Source of the DNA: Pseudoalteromonas sp. A25
Lineage (GTDB): Bacteria; Pseudomonadota; Gammaproteobacteria; Enterobacterales; Alteromonadaceae
Length of the DNA stretch: 64,000 nucleotides
Reading direction: 5' to 3'
Assembly: GCF_009176705.1 (NCBI RefSeq)
Contig: NZ_AP021846.1
Span: forward strand, 2,698,001 to 2,762,000
Every line of letters begins with the position of its first letter. Within the stretch, counting starts at the first letter, position 1. Below the pieces are notes generated by a model, which saw only the letters and a program-made list of their open reading frames with translations, was not told where the DNA came from and searched no databases. Both the position numbers and the translations under genes were made by a program. Shown piece after piece: positions 48,406-58,318 of this stretch.

Positions 48406-48482
48406 TCCCCCTTAGCTCAGTTGGTTAGAGCGACGGACTGTTAATCCGCAGGTCCCCCGTTCGAGTCGGGGAGGGGGAGCCA
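48406..48482 (+). tRNA. tRNA-Asn (anticodon GTT), CCA encoded
   Basis: A 77-base cloverleaf. Acceptor TCCCCCT pairs with AGGGGGA, D stem GCTC/GAGC, anticodon loop CTGTTAA, T arm CCCCG-TTCGAGT-CGGGG, discriminator G, then encoded CCA. The first anticodon-stem pair (27-43) is A-C, a mismatch; the remaining four pairs are good. Confidence 0.97.
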
Positions 48483-48605
48483 ATATTACATTTCGATAGA
48501 CAATTCAAGACTTTTGAACTACCCTACAACTGCTTAAATACAAACAAAATAATTTGATTTAAGACAACTTTTTCCCATTGATAGATTAATAATAATGGCT
48601 AAATA

Positions 48606-50549
48606 ATGGCTAGTTTTAAAAAGCTCGTACTATTACAATTTTTTTCGTGGTTAGTGTTTTCTCTGCTAGGTGTGCTCTTCTTCGCATCGAGCTTTGATGC
48701 TGCCGTAAGTAAAGCCCAGCAAAGCGCTCAGTCGATGGTTACACAGTATATCCAAGACAAAAGCATGGCTGAGGTAACGCCACAACATATCCAAACAGCC
48801 CTTGCAGATGGTAAGGTCTTTTCAACTTTTATTGTGCGCGACTTTAATGGCGAAACCATTTTAAATATCAATCAGCCAAGTGACCTACCATTTATTAGTA
48901 GCATCATAGAATCTAATATTAATGCCGTTCGGCCTCAGTTTGCTGTTAATAAAAACAAAGATATAAAAATCGAGTTTGTGATCAATGCCCAAAGCCAAGG
49001 TCAAATGCTGCAGCAAGCCATGCTATTAACTTTTGCAGTCACCGCCCTACTCGCTTTTATTCCTATCTTTTATATGCGTACAATTTATCGTCGTCTGATA
49101 CGCAACGTCAGCACCACCGTAGCTGATGCGGTCGATGTTTATATCACTCGCAATCAAAATTCAGCTAACATCGACAGTGAGTTTGATACCGAGGAGATGC
49201 AGTCGCTTGGTGCCGATTTAACCCCCTCGTTCAAACGTCTTGCGCACTTTTTAAAGAGCAAAGAACATGACATTAAGAGCGCAGCGCAAAGCATAAAGCA
49301 AGAAGCCTATAAAGATGTGATCACAGGGCTTGGAAACCGCAACATGTTTGTTGAGTTTTACGAGCACAATATTGAAGCCGCAGATAAAAAAACATTTGGC
49401 AGCTTAGCAATGATCCGCTGCAGTGAACTTCAGATCATCAACCAAACACGTGGTTATCAAAAAGGCGATGAATATATCAAGTCTGTCTCTGAGATCATCA
49501 AGCACGTAAGTGGCACTTATACCGGCAGCCAATCATTTCGTTTAAACAGTTCTGACTTTGCGGTTATCTTACCAAATGTGCCCTCTAAAGAAGCCGAACA
49601 CTTTGGCGAAACGCTGCAAGCGCGATTTACCCAATTTCAGCAAAACCAAGAGTTAAGCTCTGTGGCAAACACTGGCATTGTGCCTTATGAAACAGGCAAA
49701 CCTTTAGGTGAGCTTTTGTCGGTTGTCGACAACGCCATGAGTATGGCCCAAAGTAAGCAAGCTAATGCATGGCACATGCAACGTGAATCTGATCTAGTAA
49801 ACAATGTTGGCGCAGGCTTTGGTAATCAAAACTGGCGTAAAGTGATCAGTGAAGTGATCAGCTCTAAGCGCGTGGCCCTAATGATGCAAAACATTATGCC
49901 TGTTGGTAAAAACACCAAAGCATATGCGGAAATTCAAGCGCGCTTTAAAACCGAAGAAGATCAAATGCTGCCAACAGCATCTTTTTTGGCGATGGCTGAA
50001 AAACTAGAGATGGCCATCGACATAGATCGCTTGATCATTGATACCTCGCTTGAGCTTATCAAAACACGGAATTTCACCGAAAAATATTTTGGCATTAACG
50101 TTACTGCATCAAGCGCACACAGCGATCAGTTTGTGATCTGGCTAGAGCGTCGCTTGTTAAAAGACGCGAATATAGCCTCTAAATTGATTTTTGAAGTCAG
50201 TGAGTTTGGCTTGCAACAAAACATCAAAGCCAGTAAACGCTTTATTGATATGGTGCATCGCGTTGGCGCTCGCATCACGGTAGAGCGCTTTGGCGTAGGG
50301 TTAACCTCATTTAAATTCTTCAGAGATTTAAAACCTGATTTTATCAAAATGGATGCAAGCTACACCCGAGGCTTAGAAGAAGATAAAAACAATCAATATT
50401 TTATGCGCCTTATGGTAGACCTCGCGCACCGTATTGGCGTCAATGTTTTTGCAGAAGGTGTTGAAACACAAGAAGAAAAACACATAGTCGAAACGCTCTG
50501 CTTAGATGGTGTACAAGGTTACTACATAGAAAAGCCTAAAGAGATATAA
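48606..50549 (+). CDS. Degenerate GGDEF-EAL membrane protein (LapD- or CsrD-like)
   Basis: 647 residues: a membrane helix (about 8-28), a periplasmic domain (about 30-135), a second helix (138-157), a HAMP-like linker, GGDEF (about 232-395) and EAL (about 410-645). The GGDEF motif reads NSSDF (314-318) and the EAL motif reads EIQ (442-444). The DDFGTG metal region is ERFGVG. Both catalytic sites are therefore lost. This points to a signal receptor: LapD types bind c-di-GMP through EAL and hold the protease LapG, while CsrD/MshH types promote turnover of Csr small RNAs. The periplasmic domain and the MDASYTRGL stretch resemble LapD more. No lapG or adhesin lies nearby. It is between tRNA-Asn and rsxA. 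Confidence 0.8.
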   Translation: MASFKKLVLLQFFSWLVFSLLGVLFFASSFDAAVSKAQQSAQSMVTQYIQDKSMAEVTPQHIQTALADGKVFSTFIVRDFNGETILNINQPSDLPFISSIIESNINAVRPQFAVNKNKDIKIEFVINAQSQGQMLQQAMLLTFAVTALLAFIPIFYMRTIYRRLIRNVSTTVADAVDVYITRNQNSANIDSEFDTEEMQSLGADLTPSFKRLAHFLKSKEHDIKSAAQSIKQEAYKDVITGLGNRNMFVEFYEHNIEAADKKTFGSLAMIRCSELQIINQTRGYQKGDEYIKSVSEIIKHVSGTYTGSQSFRLNSSDFAVILPNVPSKEAEHFGETLQARFTQFQQNQELSSVANTGIVPYETGKPLGELLSVVDNAMSMAQSKQANAWHMQRESDLVNNVGAGFGNQNWRKVISEVISSKRVALMMQNIMPVGKNTKAYAEIQARFKTEEDQMLPTASFLAMAEKLEMAIDIDRLIIDTSLELIKTRNFTEKYFGINVTASSAHSDQFVIWLERRLLKDANIASKLIFEVSEFGLQQNIKASKRFIDMVHRVGARITVERFGVGLTSFKFFRDLKPDFIKMDASYTRGLEEDKNNQYFMRLMVDLAHRIGVNVFAEGVETQEEKHIVETLCLDGVQGYYIEKPKEI

Positions 50550-50565
50550 CCGCTAACCAATCAAC

Positions 50566-50602
50566 ACAAATAAGGCCATATTCACTGGCCTTATTTGTTG
50601 TA
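50566..50602 (+). terminator. Terminator after the GGDEF-EAL gene
   Basis: Perfect 13-base arms (50566-50578 and 50586-50598) around a 7-base loop, with a U-rich 3' arm (TTATTTGTTGT). It separates this gene from rsxA. Confidence 0.8.
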
Positions 50603-50744
50603 GCGCCAAAGTGTCAACAATATATGGCACTCTGCGCGGTTAAGTAATTTATAATCGTCGATTTTTATTATGATCTTCGCCAACAAAATTGGTAAAATCT
50701 GCGCCATCTGAACCACACCTCAGTTTTTCACAAAAGGGGCTGTA

Positions 50745-51326
50745 ATGACTGAATATATCATGTTGCTTATCGGTACTGTGCTGGTAAACAACTTTGTGCT
50801 AGTGCAATTTTTGGGACTATGCCCATTTATGGGGGTATCCGGCAAGTTAGACACGGCTGTGGGTATGTCGTTGGCAACCACCTTTGTTTTAACTCTTGCT
50901 TCGGTAACTAGCTATTTAGTCAATCAATATATTTTACTGCCGCTTGAGCTAACCTTTCTAAGAACCATGAGCTTTATTCTTGTAATTGCTGTGGTTGTTC
51001 AATTTACTGAAATGGTTGTACGTAAAACCAGCCCAACCTTATATCGCTTACTGGGGATCTTCTTGCCGCTGATCACCACCAACTGTGCCGTGCTTGGCGT
51101 GGCGTTATTAAACATCAAAAAAGACCATACCTTCATTGGCTCAGCGGTTTATGGTTTTGGTGCTGCGGTTGGCTTTTCTTTAGTGCTCGTGCTATTTGCC
51201 GCAATGCGCGAGCGTTTAGCTGCAGCCGATGTGCCAACGCCTTTTAAAGGTGCATCGATAGCAATGATCACAGCAGGTTTAATGTCTCTAGCCTTTATGG
51301 GCTTTTCAGGATTAGTGAAATTATAA
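50745..51326 (+). CDS. rsxA: Electron transport complex subunit RsxA
   Basis: Inner membrane subunit of the Rsx/Rnf complex, which moves electrons between NADH and ferredoxin coupled to ion flux; in E. coli it also keeps SoxR reduced. The 193 residues give six membrane helices. [18 protein letters not shown], with its Cys, and the TNCAVLG motif supply ligands of the membrane-embedded iron-sulfur cluster shared with RsxE. Confidence 0.97.
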   Translation: MTEYIMLLIGTVLVNNFVLVQFLGLCPFMGVSGKLDTAVGMSLATTFVLTLASVTSYLVNQYILLPLELTFLRTMSFILVIAVVVQFTEMVVRKTSPTLYRLLGIFLPLITTNCAVLGVALLNIKKDHTFIGSAVYGFGAAVGFSLVLVLFAAMRERLAAADVPTPFKGASIAMITAGLMSLAFMGFSGLVKL

Positions 51327-51328
51327 CC

Positions 51329-51883
51329 ATGACTTTGTTTTATGCCTTAATTGCGCTTGGCTCATTAGCGCTTATATTTGGCCTTATTTTAGGCTACGCC
51401 GCGGTAAAATATCGTGTTGAAAGCAATCCGATTGTTGATCAAGTCGATGCGATTTTGCCACAAACTCAATGTGGCCAGTGTGGCTATCCTGGTTGTCGCC
51501 CCTACGCCGAAGCCATTGCAAACGGCGATGAAATTAACAAGTGCCCTCCAGGAGGTGAAGCAACCGTTAAAAAGCTTGCTGATCTGATGGGTGTAGAGGC
51601 TAAGCCATTGGCTGGCGGAGAAGAAGCGGAGCCAGTCAAAACAGTTGCATACATTCGTGAAGACGAATGTATAGGCTGCACTAAGTGTATTCAAGCGTGC
51701 CCTGTCGATGCCATTGTTGGTGCAACTCGACAAATGCACACCGTAATTGATGACGAATGTACCGGATGTGATTTGTGCGTAGAGCCCTGCCCTGTTGACT
51801 GTATTGACATGTTACCTGTTGAACAAACCAAGCAGACTTGGAAATGGCAGCTCGATGCCATCGCCGTAAAGCAAATAGATTAA
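51329..51883 (+). CDS. rsxB: Electron transport complex subunit RsxB (ferredoxin)
   Basis: Iron-sulfur subunit of 184 residues. An N-terminal membrane anchor is followed by the CGQCGYPGC four-Cys motif and two ferredoxin 4Fe-4S motifs ([12 protein letters not shown] and [12 protein letters not shown]). It starts 2 bases after rsxA. Confidence 0.97.
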   Translation: MTLFYALIALGSLALIFGLILGYAAVKYRVESNPIVDQVDAILPQTQCGQCGYPGCRPYAEAIANGDEINKCPPGGEATVKKLADLMGVEAKPLAGGEEAEPVKTVAYIREDECIGCTKCIQACPVDAIVGATRQMHTVIDDECTGCDLCVEPCPVDCIDMLPVEQTKQTWKWQLDAIAVKQID

Positions 51884-51892
51884 GAGGTTTAA

Positions 51893-54463
51893 GTGGACTC
51901 GTTAGTTGAACAAATTGAACGTGGCACCCTGTGGCAGTTTCCAGGCGGCGTGCACCCACCTGAACAAAAGTCGTTGTCAAACCAGCACCCGATTGTACGA
52001 CTTCCTCTGCCAGACAAAATTGTGTTGCCGCTTAAACAGCACATTGGTGCGAATGGCCAGCTGCTAGTCAGTAAAGGTGATAAAGTACTAAAAGGTCAAG
52101 CACTAACCAAGCCAAGTGCCAATTGGTCATTGCCAGTGCACGCACCGACCTCGGGAGAAGTGGTTGATATTACTCATGCTCCGTCAGCCCACCCCTCTGC
52201 GCTGCCTGAGTTAAGTATCATCATCGCACCCGATGGTGATGATAAATGGTGTGAACTGTATCCGATTGCTGACTTATCAAGTCTAACTCATGCGCAACTT
52301 ATTGATGCTCTACATAATGCAGGCATAGCAGGTATGGGAGGCGCTGGCTTTCCAACCTATATCAAGGCTGATAGTCACCAGCCTATTGAGTACTTGATCG
52401 TTAATGGTGTGGAGTGTGAGCCTTATATCACCGCTGACGATCTGTTAATGCAAGAGCACGCTAAAGAAATAGTGCAAGGCATTGAAGTTATGCAGCAGCT
52501 ACTAAAACCACAATATGTGTTAGTCGGTATTGAAGACAACAAACCGCAAGCTATTAGCGCCATGAAGCAAGCTTGCGAGCATAATGATGCAATTTTAGTA
52601 CGTGTAATTCCAACTAAGTATCCGTCAGGTGGTGAAAAACAGCTTATCCGCGTACTGACCTCAAAAGAAGTGCCTAGCGGCGGCATACCTGCAGATATCG
52701 GTGTGCTTGTGCAAAATGTGGGCACTTTATTTGCCGTAAGCGAGGCTATCTACAAAGGCAAGCCTCTTATTGAAAGAGTTGTAACAGTAACAGGTAATAC
52801 AATTCGCAAAGCACAAAATGTATGGGCATTAATTGGCACTGAAATTAAGCATTTGCTAGATTGCCAAGGTTTTACACCAGTATCTGAACAGCGCGTTGTA
52901 ATGGGGGGACCCATGATGGGCTTTACCCTACCCACCGTGCGCATTCCGGTAGTCAAAACCACCAACTGTATTTTAGCGCCTGATAATCAAGAACTGGCGC
53001 AACCTAGCGACGAGAAAGCCTGCATTCGCTGCAGTGCTTGTGCCGATGCGTGCCCACAAACTTTGCTACCACAACAATTGCAATGGTTCGCTAAGGCAAA
53101 AGAGTTCGATAAGCTTGAACAGTACAACCTATTTGATTGTATAGAATGCGGCGCTTGCTCTTATGTTTGCCCGAGTGAAATCCCACTCGTGCAATATTAC
53201 CGTGTTGCAAAAGCGGAGATCCGCGAGCAAAAACTCGATCAAATTAAAGCTGAACGAGCTAAAGAGCGCTTTGAAGCGCGTAAAGAGCGTTTAGAGCGAG
53301 AGCAGCAAGAAAGACAAAACCGACATAAACGTTCAGCAACAAAAGCGGCCAAACCTGATGCAGAGAAAGCTAAAGTGGCTGATGCCCTTGCTCGCGTAAA
53401 GCAAAAGCAAAAGCAAGGCGACAAGTCTGCCGTACAAGCTGCAATTGAACGTGCAAAAGCTAAAAAAGCCGCAGATGGGTCTATTGAGCCAGACAATAGC
53501 GAAGTTGCATTAGAGCGTGCTAAACGCAAAGAGCAGGCACGCTTATATAAAGAACAAAAACAAGATACTCAAGCTACAGAGCAGCCAGTAGACAGTAAAA
53601 AAGATGCTGTAGCTGCAGCTATTGCTCGTGCCAAAGCCAAAAAAGCGGCGCAACAAGCTGAGCAATTAACGCCTGATGAGCAGCCAAATACAGAAGAAGC
53701 CAAAGCAGATCCACGTAAAGCTGCCGTGGCTGCTGCCATTGCCCGTGCTAAAGCCAAAAAGGCGGCTCAGCAAGTTGAAGAAACACCACAGGACGCAGCG
53801 TCTGAACCCGAGCAAGCTAAAGCAAGCGAGGAAGACCCACGTAAAGCCGCCGTCGCTGCGGCCATTGCCCGTGCTAAAGCCAAAAAAGCCGCAAAGCAAA
53901 CTGAAGAAACACCACAACACGCGGCTTCTGAACCCGAGCAAGCTAAAGCGAGCGAGGAAGACCCTCGCAAAGCCGCCGTCGCTGCGGCCATTGCCCGTGC
54001 TAAAGCCAAAAAGGCAGCTAAGCAAACTGAAGAAACACCACAAGACGTGGCTTCTGAACCCGAGCAAGCTAAAGCAAGCGAGGAAGACCCACGCAAAGCC
54101 GCCGTCGCTGCGGCCATTGCCCGTGCTAAAGCCAAAAAAGCCGCGAAGCAAGTTGAAGAAACGCCACAACACGCGGCTTCTGAACCCGAGCAAGCTAAAG
54201 CAAAACAGGAAGACCCACGCAAAGCCGCCGTCGCTGCGGCCATTGCCCGTGCTAAAGCCAAAAAGGCAGCTAAGCAGGCCGAAGAAAACACCTCAGATGC
54301 TGATTCTCAATCAGTCGAGCGGCAACAATCACCTGATGACAAAACAGGCGACAATCCCCCGCAAACACCTGAACAAAAACGTCAGGCTGCCATAAAAGCA
54401 GCCGTCGCTAAAGCAAAAGCTAAAAAGCAAGCTAAAGAACAAGAAGGAAATGACCCGTCATGA
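51893..54463 (+). CDS. rsxC: Electron transport complex subunit RsxC
   Basis: NADH-dehydrogenase-like subunit of 856 residues. The N-terminal part (about 1-370) has the GMGGAGFPTY glycine-rich FMN/NADH region. Two 4Fe-4S motifs follow (CIRCSACADACPQ and CIECGACSYVCPS, about 380-430). The last 400 residues are an Ala/Lys/Glu-rich helical tail built on an exact 42-residue tandem repeat. E. coli RsxC has a shorter tail of the same kind. The start is GTG at 51893 with AAGAGG upstream. It overlaps rsxD by 4 bases. Confidence 0.95.
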   Translation: MDSLVEQIERGTLWQFPGGVHPPEQKSLSNQHPIVRLPLPDKIVLPLKQHIGANGQLLVSKGDKVLKGQALTKPSANWSLPVHAPTSGEVVDITHAPSAHPSALPELSIIIAPDGDDKWCELYPIADLSSLTHAQLIDALHNAGIAGMGGAGFPTYIKADSHQPIEYLIVNGVECEPYITADDLLMQEHAKEIVQGIEVMQQLLKPQYVLVGIEDNKPQAISAMKQACEHNDAILVRVIPTKYPSGGEKQLIRVLTSKEVPSGGIPADIGVLVQNVGTLFAVSEAIYKGKPLIERVVTVTGNTIRKAQNVWALIGTEIKHLLDCQGFTPVSEQRVVMGGPMMGFTLPTVRIPVVKTTNCILAPDNQELAQPSDEKACIRCSACADACPQTLLPQQLQWFAKAKEFDKLEQYNLFDCIECGACSYVCPSEIPLVQYYRVAKAEIREQKLDQIKAERAKERFEARKERLEREQQERQNRHKRSATKAAKPDAEKAKVADALARVKQKQKQGDKSAVQAAIERAKAKKAADGSIEPDNSEVALERAKRKEQARLYKEQKQDTQATEQPVDSKKDAVAAAIARAKAKKAAQQAEQLTPDEQPNTEEAKADPRKAAVAAAIARAKAKKAAQQVEETPQDAASEPEQAKASEEDPRKAAVAAAIARAKAKKAAKQTEETPQHAASEPEQAKASEEDPRKAAVAAAIARAKAKKAAKQTEETPQDVASEPEQAKASEEDPRKAAVAAAIARAKAKKAAKQVEETPQHAASEPEQAKAKQEDPRKAAVAAAIARAKAKKAAKQAEENTSDADSQSVERQQSPDDKTGDNPPQTPEQKRQAAIKAAVAKAKAKKQAKEQEGNDPS
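53708..54290 (+). repeat. 126-bp in-frame tandem repeat in rsxC
   Basis: Repeat units begin at 53708, 53834, 53960, 54086 and 54212, an exact 126-base (42-codon) period. The unit encodes DPRKAAVAAAIARAKAKKAA followed by a Gln/Glu/Pro-rich spacer. The central units are nearly identical at DNA level. A shorter related unit without the Asp-Pro-Arg lies at about 53603. Confidence 0.95.
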
Positions 54464-55518
54464 AGCTAACCATGGCCTCATCGCCCCATAATCACAGCCA
54501 TAAAAATGTCAGCAAGTTGATGCTGAGTGTCGCAGCCGCTTGTATTCCAGGCATTGCTGCTCAATGTTACTTTTTTGGTTTCGGCGTAATCGTTCAGCTT
54601 TTTATCGCACTATTAACAGCCAGTATGAGTGAAGCACTCATGCTTAAGCTACGTGGGCGCTCAGTGTGGCCAAGCCTAAGTGATGGCAGTGCTTGGTTAA
54701 CCGCCGTTTTGCTTGCGATTAGTATTCCACCATTAGCACCGTGGTGGGTTGTAGTGGTTGGTACTATTTTTGCTATCGCCATGGTAAAACAGCTCTATGG
54801 AGGTTTGGGTTTTAACCTATTCAACCCAGCTATGGCGGCTTATGTACTGCTGTTAATCTCATTCCCAGTGCAAATGACCAGCTGGAATGCGCCAAGTGAG
54901 TTACTGTCGCAACAAATCAGCATCGCCGACACACTATCACTGATTTTCTTAGAGCAAACAGGCACAGAGCAAAGCCTCATTAGCGCAATGAAGGGAGTGG
55001 ACGGCACCACCATGGCAACCCCATTAGATGCAGTAAAAACTGCAGTATCGCAAAACTTTACGGTATCCGAAGCAATGGCTGCTCCACAGTTTGGAGAATA
55101 TGCGGGTATTGGCTGGATGTGGATTAACATCGCCTTTTTAGCGGGTGGATTATTCCTTTTAAAAACCAAGGTGATCAATTGGCATATTCCTGTTGCGATG
55201 CTTGGCGCTTTGGCCTTGTGTGCCGCCATCGGCTTTATTATCGCACCTGGCACACACGCTGGGAGTATCTTTCACTTACTTAGCGGTGCCACTATGTTGG
55301 GGGCGTTTTTTATTGCCACCGATCCAGTATCGGCTTCTACCACTAATCAAGGTAGATTAATTTACGGCGCTTGTATCGGTGTATTGGTGTACGTTATCCG
55401 CAACTATGGAGGCTACCCTGATGCGGTAGCATTCGCTGTATTAATCATGAATATGGCTGTGCCCTTGATTGATCACTATACCCAACCTAGAACCTACGGA
55501 CATGGAGCAGCAAAATGA
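54460..55518 (+). CDS. rsxD: Electron transport complex subunit RsxD
   Basis: Inner membrane flavoprotein of 352 residues, about nine helices. The covalent FMN attachment site is Thr187 in DGTTMATPLD, the same residue number as reported for Vibrio RnfD. FNPAMAAYVLLLISFP and the ATDPVSAST stretch are family motifs. Confidence 0.96.
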   Translation: MKLTMASSPHNHSHKNVSKLMLSVAAACIPGIAAQCYFFGFGVIVQLFIALLTASMSEALMLKLRGRSVWPSLSDGSAWLTAVLLAISIPPLAPWWVVVVGTIFAIAMVKQLYGGLGFNLFNPAMAAYVLLLISFPVQMTSWNAPSELLSQQISIADTLSLIFLEQTGTEQSLISAMKGVDGTTMATPLDAVKTAVSQNFTVSEAMAAPQFGEYAGIGWMWINIAFLAGGLFLLKTKVINWHIPVAMLGALALCAAIGFIIAPGTHAGSIFHLLSGATMLGAFFIATDPVSASTTNQGRLIYGACIGVLVYVIRNYGGYPDAVAFAVLIMNMAVPLIDHYTQPRTYGHGAAK

Positions 55519-56150
55519 TAGCGCAATCTATGTATCGCAATGGTGCTATTTTAACGGCTTTCGCTTTAGCAACGACAGGCTCAGTTGCACTGGTTCAATC
55601 AATGACCGCAGAGCGCATTGCATTGCAAGAGAAACAACACTTAATGCAATTACTCGCTCAGGTACTCGATACTGATGAACATGATAACCTACTGTATTTA
55701 GACTGTACCACCAGCAACGCTCCAGAGCTTGGCCCCGGTGGCCCGCACCTTATTTACCGTGCAACCAAAGCGGGCGAGCCTTCTGCCTTGCTGGTCCGCC
55801 ACATTACGCCAAAAGGCTACAGTGGCAACATTGACATATTAACGGCGGTTAAAGCAGATGGCAGCATTGCTGGTGTGCGGGTAACACGCCACGAAGAGAC
55901 TCCCGGTCTTGGCGATAAGGTAGAACTAGCGAAATCAGATTGGATCACCACATTTAATGGTATGACAATTTCAGATAGCAATGCCAAGCAATTTGCAGTC
56001 AAAAAAGATGGAGGCCAAATTGACCAGTTTACAGGCGCTACAATCACGCCACGCGCTGTCGTTAACTCTGTAAAACAAGCCGCTATGTATACTCAGCAAA
56101 ACTTTAATACCTTATTTGCAGGTGAAAATATCTGTGATGGAGCGTCATAA
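55515..56150 (+). CDS. rsxG: Electron transport complex subunit RsxG
   Basis: Periplasm-facing flavoprotein of 211 residues with one N-terminal membrane helix (about 8-28). An FMN-binding domain carries the covalent attachment Thr176 in [23 protein letters not shown] is also conserved. It overlaps rsxD by 4 bases and rsxE by one. Confidence 0.96.
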   Translation: MIAQSMYRNGAILTAFALATTGSVALVQSMTAERIALQEKQHLMQLLAQVLDTDEHDNLLYLDCTTSNAPELGPGGPHLIYRATKAGEPSALLVRHITPKGYSGNIDILTAVKADGSIAGVRVTRHEETPGLGDKVELAKSDWITTFNGMTISDSNAKQFAVKKDGGQIDQFTGATITPRAVVNSVKQAAMYTQQNFNTLFAGENICDGAS

Positions 56151-56848
56151 TGAGTCAATTTAAAACCTTATTCAAAGACGGCATGTGGGCAAATAACCCC
56201 GCCCTTGTACAGCTTTTGGGACTATGTCCGCTGCTTGCTGTAACCAGCACTATTACTAATGCAATGGGGTTAGGACTTGCCACATTGTTGGTATTAGTTG
56301 GTTCAAACGTGACCGTTTCATTGGTTCGCAATTGGGTACCTAAAGATATTCGTATTCCGGTGTTTGTAATGATCATCGCCGCATTTGTTACAATTATACA
56401 ACTGCTCATGAATGCCTATACGTTCGGTTTATATCAATCACTCGGTATTTTCATTCCGCTTATCGTTACCAACTGTGCCATTATCGGCCGTGCTGAAGCC
56501 TTTGCCTCAAAAAATAACGCACTACTAAGTGCCTGGGACGGCGTCATGATGGGCCTTGGTTTTGCTATGGTACTCATTGTATTAGGCACCATGCGCGAGC
56601 TAATCGGTCAAGGCACTTTGTTTGATGGTGCAGACTTACTACTAGGTCCATGGGCTGCAAGCCTACGCCTTGAGATATTTGAATTTGATAGCCAGTTTCT
56701 GGTTGCAATCTTACCACCAGGTGCGTTTTTAGGCATGGGGCTACTGATCGCCGCTAAAAACGTGATTGATGCGCAAATAAAGGCCAAAGCGGCACCAAGT
56801 AATGAACCACAAAAAGCACCACGTGCCCGTGTTACCAGCTTAACCTAG
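56150..56848 (+). CDS. rsxE: Electron transport complex subunit RsxE
   Basis: Inner membrane subunit of 232 residues, homologous to RsxA and built inverted to it. [16 protein letters not shown] and [14 protein letters not shown] carry the Cys residues of the shared cluster. A basic C-terminal tail extends beyond the last helix. It is the last rsx gene, 17 bases before nth. Confidence 0.96.
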   Translation: MSQFKTLFKDGMWANNPALVQLLGLCPLLAVTSTITNAMGLGLATLLVLVGSNVTVSLVRNWVPKDIRIPVFVMIIAAFVTIIQLLMNAYTFGLYQSLGIFIPLIVTNCAIIGRAEAFASKNNALLSAWDGVMMGLGFAMVLIVLGTMRELIGQGTLFDGADLLLGPWAASLRLEIFEFDSQFLVAILPPGAFLGMGLLIAAKNVIDAQIKAKAAPSNEPQKAPRARVTSLT

Positions 56849-56865
56849 AATAAAAAGAAACAGTT

Positions 56866-57498
56866 ATGAACAAACAAAAACGTATTGAAATACTCACCCG
56901 CCTGCGCGATGACAACCCGCATCCAGAAACTGAACTTGAGTACTCGTCGCCGTTTGAGTTGTTAGTAGCGGTCACTTTATCTGCGCAGGCAACCGATGTG
57001 GGCGTAAACAAAGCCACTCGCAAATTGTTTCCGGTTGCCAACACCCCGCAGGGTATTTTAGATCTGGGCCTTGAGGGGTTGCGAGACTACATCAAAACCA
57101 TTGGTTTATTTAATTCAAAAGCCAATAACGTATATAAGATGTGTCAGATCTTAGTTGAAAAACACAACAGTGAAGTACCCGAAAACCGCGAAGCCCTTGA
57201 AGCCCTACCTGGTGTGGGCCGTAAAACCGCCAACGTGGTATTAAACACCGCCTTTGGCTGGCCCACCATCGCCGTAGACACGCATATCTTCCGCGTTTCT
57301 AACCGCACCAAGTTCGCAATGGGTAAAGATGTGGTTGAAGTAGAAAAAAAGCTCGAAAAAGTAGTACCCAAAGAGTTTAAAGTAGACGTTCACCATTGGC
57401 TTATTCTACACGGGCGTTATGTTTGCACCGCTCGTAAACCTAAATGCGGCTCGTGTATGATTGAAGACTTGTGCGAGTTCAAAGAAAAAACAGACTAG
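56866..57498 (+). CDS. nth: Endonuclease III
   Basis: DNA glycosylase/AP lyase for oxidised pyrimidines, 210 residues. The helix-hairpin-helix LPGVGRKTANVV holds the catalytic Lys, IAVDTHIFRVSNR the catalytic Asp. A C-terminal 4Fe-4S cluster is bound by Cys in a C-X6-C-X2-C-X5-C pattern. The rsxABCDGE-nth order is the same as in E. coli. Confidence 0.98.
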   Translation: MNKQKRIEILTRLRDDNPHPETELEYSSPFELLVAVTLSAQATDVGVNKATRKLFPVANTPQGILDLGLEGLRDYIKTIGLFNSKANNVYKMCQILVEKHNSEVPENREALEALPGVGRKTANVVLNTAFGWPTIAVDTHIFRVSNRTKFAMGKDVVEVEKKLEKVVPKEFKVDVHHWLILHGRYVCTARKPKCGSCMIEDLCEFKEKTD

Positions 57499-57600
57499 AT
57501 AAAAATCATTGTGAGTATCAAGAGACCGTCAGCGTAGCTCGATATCAAATTAAATTTGCGATCAATGTGAGCGGAACATCGCTATGTTTAAAAGTGTGTA
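57499..57600. other. Gap after nth
   Basis: Hundred bases without gene or clear terminator between nth and repeat copy 2. Confidence 0.5.
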
Positions 57601-57762
57601 ATACCAATTGCATTAAATTGGTGATCAGATATTGCGACAGATAAATGGCTTAGTAACAAGGCAAATATTTCGCTATGTAGTTATTCTACATGAGAAATAT
57701 TTAACGCAGTTAATGAGTTATTTAGCTCGCTAGAATGATCAATGTATTAATAAAATTGGTAT
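57601..57762 (-). repeat. 162-bp dispersed repeat, copy 2 (reverse orientation)
   Basis: Reverse complement of copy 1 with one difference in 162 bases, close to one end. Same ATACCAAT inverted ends and inner hairpin. It lies between nth and the truncated S41 peptidase gene. Confidence 0.9.
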
Positions 57763-57823
57763 AAATAGTCGGCATATCAATTAAGTGATTTAGGGCTGAA
57801 TACCGACTGTACCGACAGGTTTA

Positions 57824-58309
57824 TCAATTTAGACTGCAATCGCTAATCATGGACAACGCGACATCCATCGCATCATTCGCAGGAACGCAAATGTGCGGTT
57901 TCACGCCATTACCTTCAATACGACCAGAATTGACAGAGTAATAATCTGCGATAGGCAAAAAGATCTGCAAACCACCTGTTACATCATACATTTTTTGTGA
58001 CAGCATCTCGCCCGCTGTGGTTTCACCTATTAAGGTTACATGAGGTGCAGCTAAGAGTGCGTCGGCCGCTAGTTCACCCGCACTGGCAGTGTTTTTACTT
58101 ATCAACACGTACACTTTGCCATCAAAATAAGGGGCAGCAGGTTGAAACTGAATTCTGGTTATCTTGTTATTTTGAGAGTCATGCCAAAACGTTTTAATCG
58201 ACCACCCTTCCCAAGCTTCACGCCTTTTCACTTCGTCATGTTTTGTCTTATAACTGCTTTTTGTCTTTGTCCATTTTAACACTAAAAGACGATCAGCTAT
58301 TTGTGACAA
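57824..58309 (-). pseudogene. 5'-truncated S41 family peptidase remnant
   Basis: About 161 codons matching only the C-terminal catalytic half of a periplasmic S41 peptidase (whole proteins are commonly over 400 residues). Visible are GKVYVLISKNTASAGE with the presumed nucleophile Ser, LIGETTAGE (so no Lys of the CtpA type, more like the tricorn-type S41B) and the typical end GNGVKPHICVPANDAMDVAL. There is no signal peptide, no Met start and no ribosome site; only a TTG is available at 58309. The frame continues upstream to the TAG stop of the chemotaxis gene, in the same phase. Most likely a deletion remnant. Confidence 0.75.
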
Positions 58310-58318
58310 AATCAGACA

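Noticed and set aside
53708..54290. CRISPR-like array
   Set aside because: The repeat has no unique spacers; units are contiguous, in frame and coding.
53666..54291. Long open frames on both strands within the rsxC tail (about 174-239 codons)
   Set aside because: They mirror the 126-bp tandem repeat, which leaves all frames open because its length is a multiple of three. The products are repetitive Ala/Phe- or Lys/Pro-rich strings without a ribosome site.
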